Shown piece after piece: positions 8,006 to 16,457 of a stretch of 64,000 nucleotides of DNA. The position numbers and the translations under genes are program-made. The notes under the pieces were generated by a model that worked only from the letters and a program-made list of their open reading frames with translations, was not told the origin of the DNA and searched no databases. This DNA is from Methylobacterium nodulans ORS 2060 (lineage in GTDB: Bacteria; Pseudomonadota; Alphaproteobacteria; Rhizobiales; Beijerinckiaceae): assembly GCF_000022085.1 (NCBI RefSeq), contig NC_011894.1, positions 6,805,001 to 6,869,000 of the forward strand. The letters are read 5' to 3'. Position 1 is the stretch's first letter. Each line of letters starts with the position of its first letter.

Positions 8006-8731
8006 TCAGGCGGTGCTGCCCGCGTCGATGGTCATCACGGTGCCGGTGATATTGCGGCCGGTCTCGCCCATCAGGAAGTCGACTGCGTTCGCCACGTCGC
8101 TCGCCTCGGCGAGGCGGCGCAGGGCGCTGCGGCCGGCGATCTTGCGGCGCTCCGCCTCGCCGAGGCCGCGCGTCATCTCGGTTTCGATGAAGCCCGGCGC
8201 CACCGCGTTGACGGTGATCCCGAGCGGGCCGACCTCGCGGGCGAGCGAGCGCGTGAAGCCGATCATCGCGGCCTTGGTGGCGGCATAGACCGAGAGCGCG
8301 TTGTAGCCCGTCGCGGCGATGATCGAGCTGACATTGACGATCCGCCCCGCGCCCTCCGCCATCATCGCGCGCACCGCGTGCTTGGTCAGCACGATCGGCG
8401 CCAGGGTGTTGAGCCGCACCAGCGCCTCGATATCGTTGAGCGGCATCATCGCGAGCAGGCCCTCGGTGCCGAGGCCCGCGTTGTTGACGAGGCCATAGAG
8501 CGGCCCGTGCGCCTCGCGCAGGCGCCGCACGAGGTCGGGCAGGGCGCCCACCTCGGCGAGGTCGGCGGGCGCGAAGCGGATCTCGCCCGGCCCGGTCTCG
8601 CGCATCGCCGCCTCCAGCGCCTCGCTCGGCCGGCGCGCTACCGCGATCACCCGGAAGCCCGACCCGGCGAGCTTGCCCGCGATGGCGAGCCCGAGGCCCC
8701 GGCTGCCGCCGGTGACGAGGACGTTACGCAT
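8006..8731 (-). CDS. FabG-like short-chain dehydrogenase/reductase
   Basis: A 241-residue classical SDR. The Rossmann motif is TGGSRGLGLAIA (residues 6-17), followed by NNAG, an SSII catalytic serine region, and YAATK with catalytic Tyr and Lys. PGFIETEM and the C-terminal ITGTVMTIDAG match 3-oxoacyl-ACP reductases, suggesting NADPH-dependent ketoreduction of an acyl-ACP. Its ATG (8731) overlaps the stop of the upstream ligase by 8 nt, so translation is coupled, and it is the last gene of the ACP-ligase-SDR operon. In this context it may reduce an ACP-bound intermediate of the local pathway rather than serve general fatty-acid synthesis. Confidence 0.88.
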   Translation of the reverse strand: MRNVLVTGGSRGLGLAIAGKLAGSGFRVIAVARRPSEALEAAMRETGPGEIRFAPADLAEVGALPDLVRRLREAHGPLYGLVNNAGLGTEGLLAMMPLNDIEALVRLNTLAPIVLTKHAVRAMMAEGAGRIVNVSSIIAATGYNALSVYAATKAAMIGFTRSLAREVGPLGITVNAVAPGFIETEMTRGLGEAERRKIAGRSALRRLAEASDVANAVDFLMGETGRNITGTVMTIDAGSTA

Positions 8732-10145
8732 GACGAATCCCCGGGCGGGGCGCGGCATTCCGGGCGAGCTTGCCGGCCTGCGTCACCGCGAGCGTTTTCG
8801 CGATGCGCACCAGGGCCGGCACCTTGTGGGCGGGCAGGGCCGCCCGGCAGGCGGCCAGAATCTCGGCCGTCACGGCTTCGGGCGCCGCCTCGCCCGGATC
8901 GAGCACCACGGTCGCGGTGACGAGCGCCCCGGTGATCGGGTTGCGGCGGCCCTCGACCAGCGCCATGAGCACGCGCGGGTGCCGGTTGATCACCGCCTCG
9001 ATCTCCTCCGGATGCACCTTGAGGCCGCCGACATTGATGATGCCGCCGCGCCGGCCGACGAAGCGGCAGCGGCCGTCGCGGATCTCGACCATGTCGCCGG
9101 TATCGACGAAGCCCTCCGCATCCATCAGGGCCGGCGCCTCCTCGCCGAGATAGCGGCGGGCGGCGCGGCCCGAGCGGATCCGCAGCGCGCCCTCGGCGAC
9201 GCGCAACTCCACCCCGGTGTCGCGGGGGCCGAGGAAGCTCTCCGGGAAGCCCTCGCGCCCGTCCGTCACCTCGAAGCCGACGCCCGCCTCGGTGGAGGCG
9301 TAGGCGTGGCCGATCGCGGCCTCCGGGAAGGCGGCCCTGAGGGCATCGAGCAAAGCCTGGTCGGCGATCTCCCCCGAGAGCCGCAGATAGGAGGGCCGGA
9401 TCGCGCCGAGGGCGGGGCTCATCAGCGCCCGGCGCCAGTGGGAGGGGGTGCCCGAGAGGTGGGTGACGCCGTGCCGTCCGAGGCGGCGCAGGAAATCCGC
9501 CACCGGCTCGTCTTGTGCGGAGAGCACCAGCGAGCCCCCGCCGAGGATGCCGCGCAGGAAGATCTGCAGGCCGCCATAGCGGCGGATGTCGTAGAAGGTG
9601 GACCAGACCGGCGGGGCGCCGCCCTCCGGAAGCGGGCGGATCGCCCCGGTGAGGCCCTCAAGGTCGTGCACGACCATTTTCGGCACGCCCGTCGTGCCGG
9701 AGGTCAGCAGCACCCACTCGGTGGCAAGGGGCTCCGCCCGCGGAGCGGGCATCTCCGCCAGGGGGACAAGGGGGAAGACGGGGCGCCCGCCGCAATCCGG
9801 CCGTGCGGAGGGGGCGAGATCCGTCACGACGGCCTCGATGCCGGCCCGCTCGGCGAGGACGGGCAGATGGGCCGGGTCGAGGTCGGGCGGGCAGAGGAGC
9901 AGGCGCCGCGCGAGGCCGTCGAGGTCGATGAGGGCGAGGGCGGCGGCGAAGGGGTCCGCCGTCGCGACCAGCACGGCCCGCCCGGCGAGGGCATCGCGGG
10001 CGCCGCCGAGGGCGCTCTGCCGGGGGAGATCCGCGAAGGCCGCCGCGGCGTCGCGGCCGAGGAGCCGGCCCGCGGCCGGTGCGGCTGATGCGGCCGGCAC
10101 GGCCGCCAGGGCCGTGCGGAGCGACAGGGGCTCAGGCCGCGACAT
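8724..10145 (-). CDS. AMP-forming acyl-CoA/acyl-ACP ligase
   Basis: A 473-residue ANL-superfamily adenylating enzyme. The P-loop is LLTSGTTGVPKMVV (about residue 144-157), the A5 core is YASTEAGVGFEV, the A7 core is DAEGFVDTGDMVEI, the hinge A8 is GRRGGIINVGGLKVHPEEIE, and A10 is TQAGKLARN with catalytic Lys. It activates a carboxylic acid as acyl-AMP and passes it to a thiol. It is short for the superfamily, with a reduced N-terminal lobe. It overlaps the ACP gene by 14 nt and the reductase by 8 nt, so the natural acceptor is probably the ACP phosphopantetheine rather than CoA. The acid substrate is unknown. Confidence 0.86.
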   Translation of the reverse strand: MSRPEPLSLRTALAAVPAASAAPAAGRLLGRDAAAAFADLPRQSALGGARDALAGRAVLVATADPFAAALALIDLDGLARRLLLCPPDLDPAHLPVLAERAGIEAVVTDLAPSARPDCGGRPVFPLVPLAEMPAPRAEPLATEWVLLTSGTTGVPKMVVHDLEGLTGAIRPLPEGGAPPVWSTFYDIRRYGGLQIFLRGILGGGSLVLSAQDEPVADFLRRLGRHGVTHLSGTPSHWRRALMSPALGAIRPSYLRLSGEIADQALLDALRAAFPEAAIGHAYASTEAGVGFEVTDGREGFPESFLGPRDTGVELRVAEGALRIRSGRAARRYLGEEAPALMDAEGFVDTGDMVEIRDGRCRFVGRRGGIINVGGLKVHPEEIEAVINRHPRVLMALVEGRRNPITGALVTATVVLDPGEAAPEAVTAEILAACRAALPAHKVPALVRIAKTLAVTQAGKLARNAAPRPGIRHA

Positions 10146-10389
10146 CGACGGCGGCGCTCTCGTAGAGCGCGATGAACTCGCCGACCGTGACCGGGAAGGT
10201 GATCTCCTCCGCCATCGTGAACGGATCGATGTTCAACTCCGCTTCCAGTCGCGCCACCAGGATCGCGAAGCAGAGCGAGTCGAGCCCGGTCTCGGTCAAA
10301 GCTGTCTGATCGTCGAGGGGTGCCAGCTTGCGCTGCTGTTCCTCGGCGATCTGCTTCATCTGTGCAAGAATTATTAACCGTGTAGACAT
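10132..10389 (-). CDS. Acyl carrier protein
   Basis: An 86-residue acyl/peptidyl carrier protein. The phosphopantetheine attachment site is Ser38 in TETGLDSLCFAILVARLE; the acidic helix II and ELNIDPF that follow fit the fold. The ATG at 10389 lies 10 nt after AGGAG. It is not the housekeeping AcpP, whose motif is DSLD. It is the first gene of the operon with the ligase and reductase, and it faces the divergent ThDP enzyme. A 16-bp palindrome spans its start codon, suggesting repression or autoregulation at this site. Confidence 0.88.
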   Translation of the reverse strand: MSTRLIILAQMKQIAEEQQRKLAPLDDQTALTETGLDSLCFAILVARLEAELNIDPFTMAEEITFPVTVGEFIALYESAAVDVAA

Positions 10390-10400
10390 TCCAGAATGTC
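10385..10400. promoter_or_regulatory. Palindrome over the ACP start codon
   Basis: GACATTC (10385-10391) and GAATGTC (10394-10400) are perfect inverted arms with a 2-bp centre. On the minus strand the second arm contains the ACP start codon and the first touches the AGGAG site. It could be an operator or an RNA hairpin limiting ribosome access. Confidence 0.5.
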
Positions 10401-10570
10401 TCCTATGATCGGCATCAGCTATATCAGCAGCGATCAAGACATGGCAAGGCATTCGCCTCCGTAGGGTGAACGGATTACCGCAGCCCGAACCCGTCCTGGC
10501 TTGAGGGAGATCTCTTAACACCGACGGCGTGATCTTCTTTGGAACCGGTCGAGCGGAGCAGGTGAGGGCG

Positions 10571-12271
10571 ATGAGGGCGAACGGATCGGGGCGCAGCGCC
10601 GCCCGCGTGCTGGTGGACCAGCTGGTGGCGAACGGCGTGCGCCACGTCTTCACGGTGCCGGGCGAGAGCTTCCTGCCGGTCCTCGACGCCCTGCGCGATT
10701 CCGGCATCGCGGTCACGACCTGCCGTCAGGAGGGCGCCGCCGCCATGATGGCGGAGGCGCACGGCAAGGCGACCGGAGAGCCCGGCATCTGCTTCGTCAC
10801 GCGGGGGCCGGGCGCCACCAACGCCTCGGCGGGGCTGCACGTGGCGCAGCAGGATTCGACCCCGATGATCCTGTTCGTCGGGCAGATCGAGCGGCGCTTC
10901 CGCGAGCGCGAGGCCTTCCAGGAACTCGACTACCGGGCGGTGTTCGGGCCGATGGCCAAGTGGGCGACGGAGATCGACGATCCCGACCGGGTGCCGGAAC
11001 TCGTCTCGCGCGCCTTCGCGACCGCGACCGCCGGCCGGCCCGGCCCCGTGGTGGTGGCGCTGCCCAAGGACATGCTGACGGAGACGACCGAGGCGCCGCT
11101 CGCGCCGCCCTTCGTGCCCGTGGAGGCGGCGCCCGGCGCCGACGACGTCGCGCTCCTCGCCGACCTCATCGCCTCGGCCGAGCGCCCGATCCTGGTGCTG
11201 GGCGGCAGCCGCTGGAGCGAGGCCGCCTGCGCCGACATCGCGCGCTTCGCGAAAACCTTCGACCTGCCCGTCGCCACGAGCTACCGGCGCAGCCCGCTCT
11301 TCGATGCGCTCCACCCCTGCTATGCGGGCGATCTCGGCCTTGCCGCCAATCCCCGGCTGGTCGCGCGGGTGAAGGCCGCCGACCTCGTCGTGCTGCTCGG
11401 CGGGCGCCTCGGCGAGATCCCCTCGCAGGGCTACAGCCTCCTCGCCATCCCGGGGCCGCAGACGCGGCTCGTGCACATCCATGCGGGCCCCGAGGAGCTC
11501 GGCCGCGTCTACCGGCCCTTCCTCGCCATCAACGCGGCGCCGGCGCGCACTGCCGCGGCGCTCGCGCGCCTCTCAGCCCCCGCCCGCATCCCGTGGCGGG
11601 CCGAGACCCGCACCGCGCACGAAGACTTTCTCGCCTGGGGCGAGGCCGCGACGCCGCAGCCGGGCGGGGTCAATCTCGGCGCGGTGATCATCCACCTGCG
11701 CGAGACTCTTCCCGGCGACGCGATCCTGTGCAACGGGGCGGGCAACTACGCGGCCTGGATCCACCGCTTCTTCCGCTTCCGCAGCTTTGCCGGCCACATC
11801 GCCCCGACCTCGGCCTCGATGGGCTACGGCCTGCCGGCCGCGGTGGCGATGAAGCGCCTGTGGCCCGCGCGCAGCGTGATCTCGCTCAACGGCGACGGCG
11901 ACTTCCTGATGAACGGCCAGGAATTCGCGACCGCCGTGCAGTACCGGCTGCCGATCGTGGTGATCGTCTGCGACAATGCGAGCTACGGCACGATCCGGAT
12001 GCACCAGGAGCGCGAATTCCCCGACCGTCCGATCGCGACCGACCTGCATAATCCGGATTTCGCCGCCTATGCCCGGGCCTTCGGCGGCCTCGGCTGGACC
12101 GTCGAGCGGACCGAGGACTTTCCGGCGGCCTTCGCGGCGGCGCACGAGTCCGGCCGGCCCTCGATCATCCACCTGAAGATCGCGACCGACGCGATCACCC
12201 CGGGCCAGACCCTGACGCAGATCCGCGAGGCGGCGCTGGCGAGGCGGGAGGGGACGGGCGCCACGGCTTGA
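10571..12271 (+). CDS. Acetolactate synthase-like ThDP-dependent enzyme
   Basis: A 566-residue thiamine-diphosphate enzyme of the acetohydroxyacid synthase/pyruvate oxidase fold. The N-terminal Pyr domain has the catalytic Glu in TTCRQEGAAAMMAEAHGKAT; the central domain spans about 190-330; the C-terminal PP domain has the ThDP/Mg motif NGDGDFLMNGQEFATAVQYR ending in CDNASYG. It probably decarboxylates a 2-oxoacid and transfers the carbanion to an acceptor. No small regulatory subunit (ilvN) is adjacent, and the gene diverges from the ACP-ligase-SDR operon, so biosynthesis of a specialised acyloin- or ketol-type product is more likely than branched amino acids. ATG 10571 is chosen over upstream starts because of GAGCAGG at 10554-10560. 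Confidence 0.82.
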   Translation: MRANGSGRSAARVLVDQLVANGVRHVFTVPGESFLPVLDALRDSGIAVTTCRQEGAAAMMAEAHGKATGEPGICFVTRGPGATNASAGLHVAQQDSTPMILFVGQIERRFREREAFQELDYRAVFGPMAKWATEIDDPDRVPELVSRAFATATAGRPGPVVVALPKDMLTETTEAPLAPPFVPVEAAPGADDVALLADLIASAERPILVLGGSRWSEAACADIARFAKTFDLPVATSYRRSPLFDALHPCYAGDLGLAANPRLVARVKAADLVVLLGGRLGEIPSQGYSLLAIPGPQTRLVHIHAGPEELGRVYRPFLAINAAPARTAAALARLSAPARIPWRAETRTAHEDFLAWGEAATPQPGGVNLGAVIIHLRETLPGDAILCNGAGNYAAWIHRFFRFRSFAGHIAPTSASMGYGLPAAVAMKRLWPARSVISLNGDGDFLMNGQEFATAVQYRLPIVVIVCDNASYGTIRMHQEREFPDRPIATDLHNPDFAAYARAFGGLGWTVERTEDFPAAFAAAHESGRPSIIHLKIATDAITPGQTLTQIREAALARREGTGATA

Positions 12272-12344
12272 CAGGCCGCGGGGGCAGCCGGCAGGTGCGG
12301 GGCTCCGTCGCCCACGATGCCCCGCCCTCCACCCGCCCGCGAGC

Positions 12345-12947
12345 ATGCCCGGCGCGACACGTTTCCTGCCCGTCTCGGTGAGCTATGCCGGCGGCGCCGC
12401 GGCCGGCGCGCGCGCCGACGAGCACGCGGTCACGGCCAACAACCGCTTCGCGCGGGTCGTCCTGTCCTTCGCGGATCTCGCGCCGCCCGAGACCTGGGTT
12501 CGAGCTCGCCTTCCAGCTCGCCTGGGACGCGGCGGAGACCGCCGCCACCGCCGTCGACTTCGCGCTCGTCGGCGTCGAGAGACCGACGACCGGCTCATCT
12601 CCGTCGAGGGGCTGTTGCATTTCCCGCCGGACGTGCTGGTGGCGCTGGCGGGGCCCCGCCTCGTGCTCGCGAGCCGCGAGCTCAACCGCCTGCGGGTGGT
12701 GCCTCGGATCGTGACCGGGCAGCGGGGCGGCCTCGCCCTGGTCAGCGGGCGCAACGACCGCCCGGGGGCCTGCAGGGCTACGTGTCGCTGAAGGCCGGCG
12801 TGCTCCAGCCGTCGAGCACCCTGCGCTATGTGTTCCACGGCCAGGGCGCGGTCTGCGGCGGCGTCGGGATCGCCCTCGACGAGGGCCGCGGCGCTTGCGG
12901 CGCATCTCGGGGGCGAGGCGGTGGGGCGGCTGCTGCGCCAGGTCTAG
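12345..12947 (+). pseudogene. Frameshifted gene of unknown function
   Basis: A coding-like sequence can be followed only by changing frame. It begins at ATG 12345 (SVSYAGGAAAGARADEHAVT), moves to a second frame near 12495 (FELAFQLAWDAAETAATAVD), returns near 12588 (ISVEGLLHFPPDVLVALAGP and [16 protein letters not shown]), shifts again near 12770 ([20 protein letters not shown]) and ends after GRLLRQV at TAG 12945-12947. Three or more frameshifts suggest a decayed gene. I do not recognise the family. It lies directly downstream of the ThDP enzyme gene and could once have belonged to that locus. Confidence 0.5.
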
Positions 12948-12985
12948 GGTAGAATCCGTTCACGGTGGACCGGATTCCGCCCTAG
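12944..12985. repeat. Palindromic repeat, CTAGGG / AATCCG arms
   Basis: CTAGGG (12944-12949) pairs with CCCTAG (12980-12985), and AATCCG (12953-12958) with CGGATT (12971-12976). The left arm includes the stop of the decayed gene. Related copies are at 4510-4551 (minus strand) and 29367-29410. Confidence 0.55.
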
Positions 12986-13053
12986 ATGAGACGCCGGACA
13001 TGGGCAGCCGTCAGGTCCGTGCCGGAAGCGCGAAACTGCCGGGGAGTGCAGCG

Positions 13054-13449
13054 ATGGAGATCACGAGAAGCGGATCGCGGCCTTCGGCCACGGGGCCGGC
13101 GGAGTATTTCACCGGATCGGTCCGGATCGATCCGCTGTTCAGCCCGCCGGAGCCGGCCCGGGTCGCCGGTGCCCTCGTCACCTTCGAGCCCGGCGCGCGC
13201 ACGGCCTGGCATACGCATCCGCTGGGTCAGACCCTGATCGTCACGGCCGGATGCGGCTGGGCCCAGCGCGAGGGCGGTCCGATCGAAGAGATCCGGCCGG
13301 GGGACGTGGTCTGGTTTCCACCGGGCGAGAAGCATTGGCACGGCGCCACCGCGACCACGGCCATGAGCCACATCGCCATCCAGGAGAAGCTCGACGGCAG
13401 CCCCGTGGACTGGCTGGAGCATGTCACCGACGATCAGTACCACCGGTAG
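13054..13449 (+). CDS. Cupin domain protein
   Basis: A 131-residue single-domain cupin. Motif 1 is [20 protein letters not shown], with two His as metal ligands; motif 2 is [17 protein letters not shown] with a further His. This arrangement matches the small cupins often paired with carboxymuconolactone decarboxylase-like or tautomerase proteins, some of which act as metal-dependent lyases or dioxygenases. The start at 13054 follows GGGGAG at 13041-13046. The tautomerase gene begins 27 nt downstream, so they form an operon, plausibly for aromatic or carbonyl compound metabolism. The exact reaction is not determined. Confidence 0.85.
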   Translation: MEITRSGSRPSATGPAEYFTGSVRIDPLFSPPEPARVAGALVTFEPGARTAWHTHPLGQTLIVTAGCGWAQREGGPIEEIRPGDVVWFPPGEKHWHGATATTAMSHIAIQEKLDGSPVDWLEHVTDDQYHR

Positions 13450-13476
13450 TTTTTCGACCGAACAAGGAGACGGGGA

Positions 13477-13707
13477 GTGCCGCACGTCATCGTCAAGCTC
13501 CATGCCGGAAGGTCCGAGCAGCAGAAATCGAAGATCGCAGAAGAGATCACCAGGGCCGTGATGGCGAGCGCGAATTGCTCAGAGTCGTCCGTCTCGGTGG
13601 TCATCGAGGATGTCGAGCCGAAGGACTGGGCCGAGAAGGTCTACAGGCCCGACATCCTTGGCCAATCGGACAAGCTGTACAAGAAGCCGGGATACGACCC
13701 GCTTTGA
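13477..13707 (+). CDS. 4-oxalocrotonate tautomerase family protein
   Basis: A 76-residue tautomerase of the 4-OT type. GTG start, then Pro as second residue (PHVIVKLHAGRSEQQKSK), which becomes the catalytic N-terminal Pro1 base after Met removal. A C-terminal SVVIEDVEPKDWAEKVYRP completes the beta-alpha-beta unit. The protein is slightly longer than the 62-residue canonical 4-OT, with a GQSDKLYKKPGYDPL tail. The GTG follows AAGGAGACGGGGA. It is second in a two-gene operon with the cupin. Confidence 0.9.
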   Translation: MPHVIVKLHAGRSEQQKSKIAEEITRAVMASANCSESSVSVVIEDVEPKDWAEKVYRPDILGQSDKLYKKPGYDPL

Positions 13708-13746
13708 GCCGGCCTTCGGCCAGGTCCCGTGGGGGCCGGCCGATCC

Positions 13747-14193
13747 TCACGACCGCACGTCCTTGCGCGGCACGAAGTTGAAATCCTCCACCAGCACGTC
13801 CTTGACCACCTCGGCGCCCAGGCGCTCGTTGACCTTGGCGCGGATTTCGGTGAGGCGCTTGTTGATGTTGTATTTGGCGAGGCGGCGGAAATCGAGGCTC
13901 GGATCGCCGTAGATCTGCCGGAAGGCCTCATCGATGACGAAGGCGTTGGGCGGCACGGCGAGCGTGTGCATGAGCTTGGCGTCCGCCGTGAACACCAGGG
14001 TGGTGACGATGTAGCCCTGGAGGGCGCCGTCCGCGATGATCGGCACGTTGATGGCGCGCAGCTTCTGGTACTGGAGCCCTTCGAAATAGGGCTCGGTCTT
14101 CTGGGCGAAGAGCCCGGCGCCCCACGTCAACACGCCGTAGCACGATAGCAGCGTGACGATGCAGATCCAGATCCCGGTGACGACGACGCGCAT
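13747..14193 (-). CDS. FliL-like flagellar basal-body protein
   Basis: A 148-residue protein with one N-terminal membrane helix (VVVTGIWICIVTLLSCYGVL) and a periplasmic domain. The C-terminal EIRAKVNERLGAEVVKDVLV followed by EDFNFV fits FliL, the basal-body protein that supports stator function. FliL similarity is partial and other small membrane proteins are possible. The gene lies 7 nt after the FlgN-like gene and downstream of a broken DUF1217/FlgJ gene. It appears to be the intact end of a reduced flagellar gene group. Confidence 0.55.
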   Translation of the reverse strand: MRVVVTGIWICIVTLLSCYGVLTWGAGLFAQKTEPYFEGLQYQKLRAINVPIIADGALQGYIVTTLVFTADAKLMHTLAVPPNAFVIDEAFRQIYGDPSLDFRRLAKYNINKRLTEIRAKVNERLGAEVVKDVLVEDFNFVPRKDVRS

Positions 14194-14200
14194 GGCGGCC

Positions 14201-14527
14201 TCAGCGATGGGCGGCCGTGTAGGTGCCGTCCGATTCGGCCGCGCGCAGAGCCGTGGCGATCACCTCGGAGACCTCCTCGACGGCCCGCAGGTGCAGGGCG
14301 ACGACCTCCTGGTTGCGGGCGAGCTTGTCGCGCAGCCGCGCGAGGCAGGCGGCGAGGTCCGGGTCCGGGCCTGCGTCCTCGCGGTGGCGGGACAGGCGGG
14401 TGAGTTCGAGCAGGCTCTGGCTCTTGCGCCGGTTGAACTCGTCCTGGTCGATGGGGGCGCGCGTGAGCTGCGCCTCCGTCTCCGCGTCGATGGTGGCTTC
14501 GAGCCGGGTCAGGGATGCGATCAGCAT
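14201..14527 (-). CDS. Putative FlgN-like flagellar chaperone
   Basis: A 108-residue all-helical protein (LIASLTRLEATIDAETEAQL, LLELTRLSRHRED, LRDKLARNQEVVALHLRAVE). Size, helix pattern and location between flagellar genes suggest FlgN, the export chaperone for hook-associated proteins. No catalytic motif is present and similarity is weak, so the name rests largely on context. ATG 14527 lies 24 nt after the end of the upstream pseudogene. The FliL-like gene follows 7 nt later. Confidence 0.5.
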   Translation of the reverse strand: MLIASLTRLEATIDAETEAQLTRAPIDQDEFNRRKSQSLLELTRLSRHREDAGPDPDLAACLARLRDKLARNQEVVALHLRAVEEVSEVIATALRAAESDGTYTAAHR

Positions 14528-14551
14528 GGATCCGCCTCGTCGGGCAATGCT

Positions 14552-15624
14552 CTAGAGTTCGGTCTTCTTCGCCTCGCCGGTCTGGGCCGGACGGGCAGTC
14601 GCGAGCATGCGGGCGATGCCGATTCCGCCGGCCTTGGCGATCTGGCCGCCGATCTGCTCGGCGAGCATCGACTTCCAGGAGCCGCCCGCCATGCCCTTGC
14701 CGTAGACGCATCGGTTTCCAGGGATTGGCGCAGATAGGCGTCCGTGACGGTCTTGGCCTTCATGTCGGGCGGCAGGTCGGTGCCGAAGCCGACATTGACC
14801 GCCGTCTGGCCGGGGCCTGAGAGCGACAGGTTCCGGATGGCGACCGTCCGGTCCCTGCCTCCCGCCGGGTAGGACGTATCGGCATAGGCGCCCGTCCCGC
14901 CTGCGGCCCCGTCGGCCCCGAGCGAGGTGAAGGCGGTCGTCTCGACATACAGGCTGCCGTCCACGCCGCGGCCGACCCGGACCTTGCCCTTGAGGTTGGC
15001 CTCGCCCGAAGCGGCGATCTGGGCGTTGATCGCCGCCACGAGCTCGGTCGGCGTGACGCGCGAGAGGTTCGCGACGGAGGAGGCCAGGGTCGATCTGTTG
15101 AGGACGATGGCGGCGGACTTGGTGGTGGCGGCGTCGAACTGCGAGCTGATCGAGAAGCTCGCCTCGTTGGTGCCGGAGAAATCCATCGTGTCGGGCAGGA
15201 CGACCGAGCCGCTGAGCTCTGCGGGCCGGGCCGGGATGATCGTCGAATTCGCCAGGATCGTGCCCGAGACCGTGGCATCGGTGCCGGTCGCGCTCGCACC
15301 GGTGGCGAAGTCGAAGGCGCGGGCGAAGGCGACCTAGCGCGGGTCGGTGAGCCGGCTGGCGAAGCTCGTCGGGGAATCCACGCCCTCCGTTAGCACCTTG
15401 CGCATGAACGCCTTGGCGTAGGTCATGTCCTCCAGGCTGTGGGCCTTCATGGCGTAGGCGTAGAGGCGCTGGTCGCCGAGCAGGTCGTCGATCGACTTCA
15501 CCTTGCCGATATTGGCGTTGTAGTAGGCGGTGTCGCGGGCGATGGTCGGATTGGCGGCCTTGCGCTTGAGGGCCGTGGTCGGGTCGCGGGTGATGAGCTG
15601 GTAGCTCGCGAAGGTCGAGGTCAC
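14552..15624 (-). pseudogene. Broken DUF1217 / FlgJ rod-binding fusion
   Basis: Starts at GTG 15624 after AGGAG. The first part matches DUF1217 flagellar proteins (YQLITRDPTTALKRKAA, KSIDDLLGDQRLYAYAMKAH, MTYAKAFMRKVLTEGVD). An in-frame TAG at 15334-15336 replaces the Tyr expected in DPR-Y-VAFARAFDF. Reading continues in frame through an inserted domain to TDAYLRQSLE, a DUF1217 end. It then shifts frame near 14715 into YGKGMAGGSWKSMLAEQIGG, followed by IAKAGGIGIARML, which resembles the C-terminal rod-binding domain of FlgJ. An internal deletion therefore seems to have fused two flagellar genes out of frame, on top of a nonsense mutation. Confidence 0.75.
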
Positions 15625-15711
15625 GGCGTGGTCTCCTGCGTCGGGCGTAGGGCGCCTGCCGCCCGGATGGCCTCGACGGTCGCATGGTCGTTCCGCGGCT
15701 GACCTTAAGGA

Positions 15712-16428
15712 GTGTCGCTTGAAGGAGGCGTAAGCGGCGAGGCTTGTCCCGGGCTTGCCCGGCAGATCACCGGGCGTCGACGCGAGACCTATATCGGTCC
15801 GTGGCTGCCCGAGCCAATCTTCGATCCTGAAGACACTGACACACCCGACGACATCACGCTGCCGCTGATGATCGCGTTGGAACGCCTGTCGCCACTGGAG
15901 CGGGCGGCGTTCCTGCTTCACGATGTCTTCGGCATGGAGTTCGATGCGGTCGGCGAAGCGATCGGGCGGGAGCCCGCCACCTGCCGCAAGCTCGCCAGCC
16001 GGGCGCGTGCTCATATTTACGACGCCCGCCCGCGATTTGCCGTCCCGAAGGAGCGAGGATTGAAGCTCGCGGCGGCCTTTTTCACGGCATCAAGAAGTGG
16101 CGACATGGCCGCGTTGCGGGCGTTGCTGGCGGAAGATGTCGTTGCCCATGCTGACGGCGGCGGCAAGGTTCCCGCGACGTTGCAGCCGTTGGTCGGTCTC
16201 GAAGCCGTCCTCGCGCGTCATGCCGGAATGGCTCGCGACTTCGCACTGAGCCCGTCGCGGCTCGTGCGTTATGCCGTGATCGACGGATTGCCGGGCTTCG
16301 TCACCATCGAAGGCGGCAACATCATGCAGACGACAGCCTTGCAGATCGAGGACGAGAAGGTCGTCGCCATCTACGTGACGCGCAATCCCGACAAGCTGCG
16401 AAACGTGCCCCTCGGCCCCGTGCACTGA
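15712..16428 (+). pseudogene. ECF41-type sigma factor lacking region 2
   Basis: Homology to ECF41 (SigJ-type) sigma factors starts at about 15766 (RRRETYIGPWLPEPI, the conserved linker). It continues through region 4 (LERLSPLERAAFLLHDVFGM and IGREPATCRKLASRARAHIY) and the SnoaL-like C-terminal domain. That domain retains the ECF41 marks DGGGK (in AHADGGGKVPA) and NPDKL near the end. Region 2, which binds core polymerase and the -10 element, is absent; upstream sequence is unrelated. The frame opens at a GTG (15712) too close to AAGGAG. If made, the product could only be a region-4/SnoaL protein, so this is most likely a 5'-truncated remnant. Confidence 0.8.
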
Positions 16429-16457
16429 TCAAGGATGGCGTTGGTGTGTGGCGGCGC

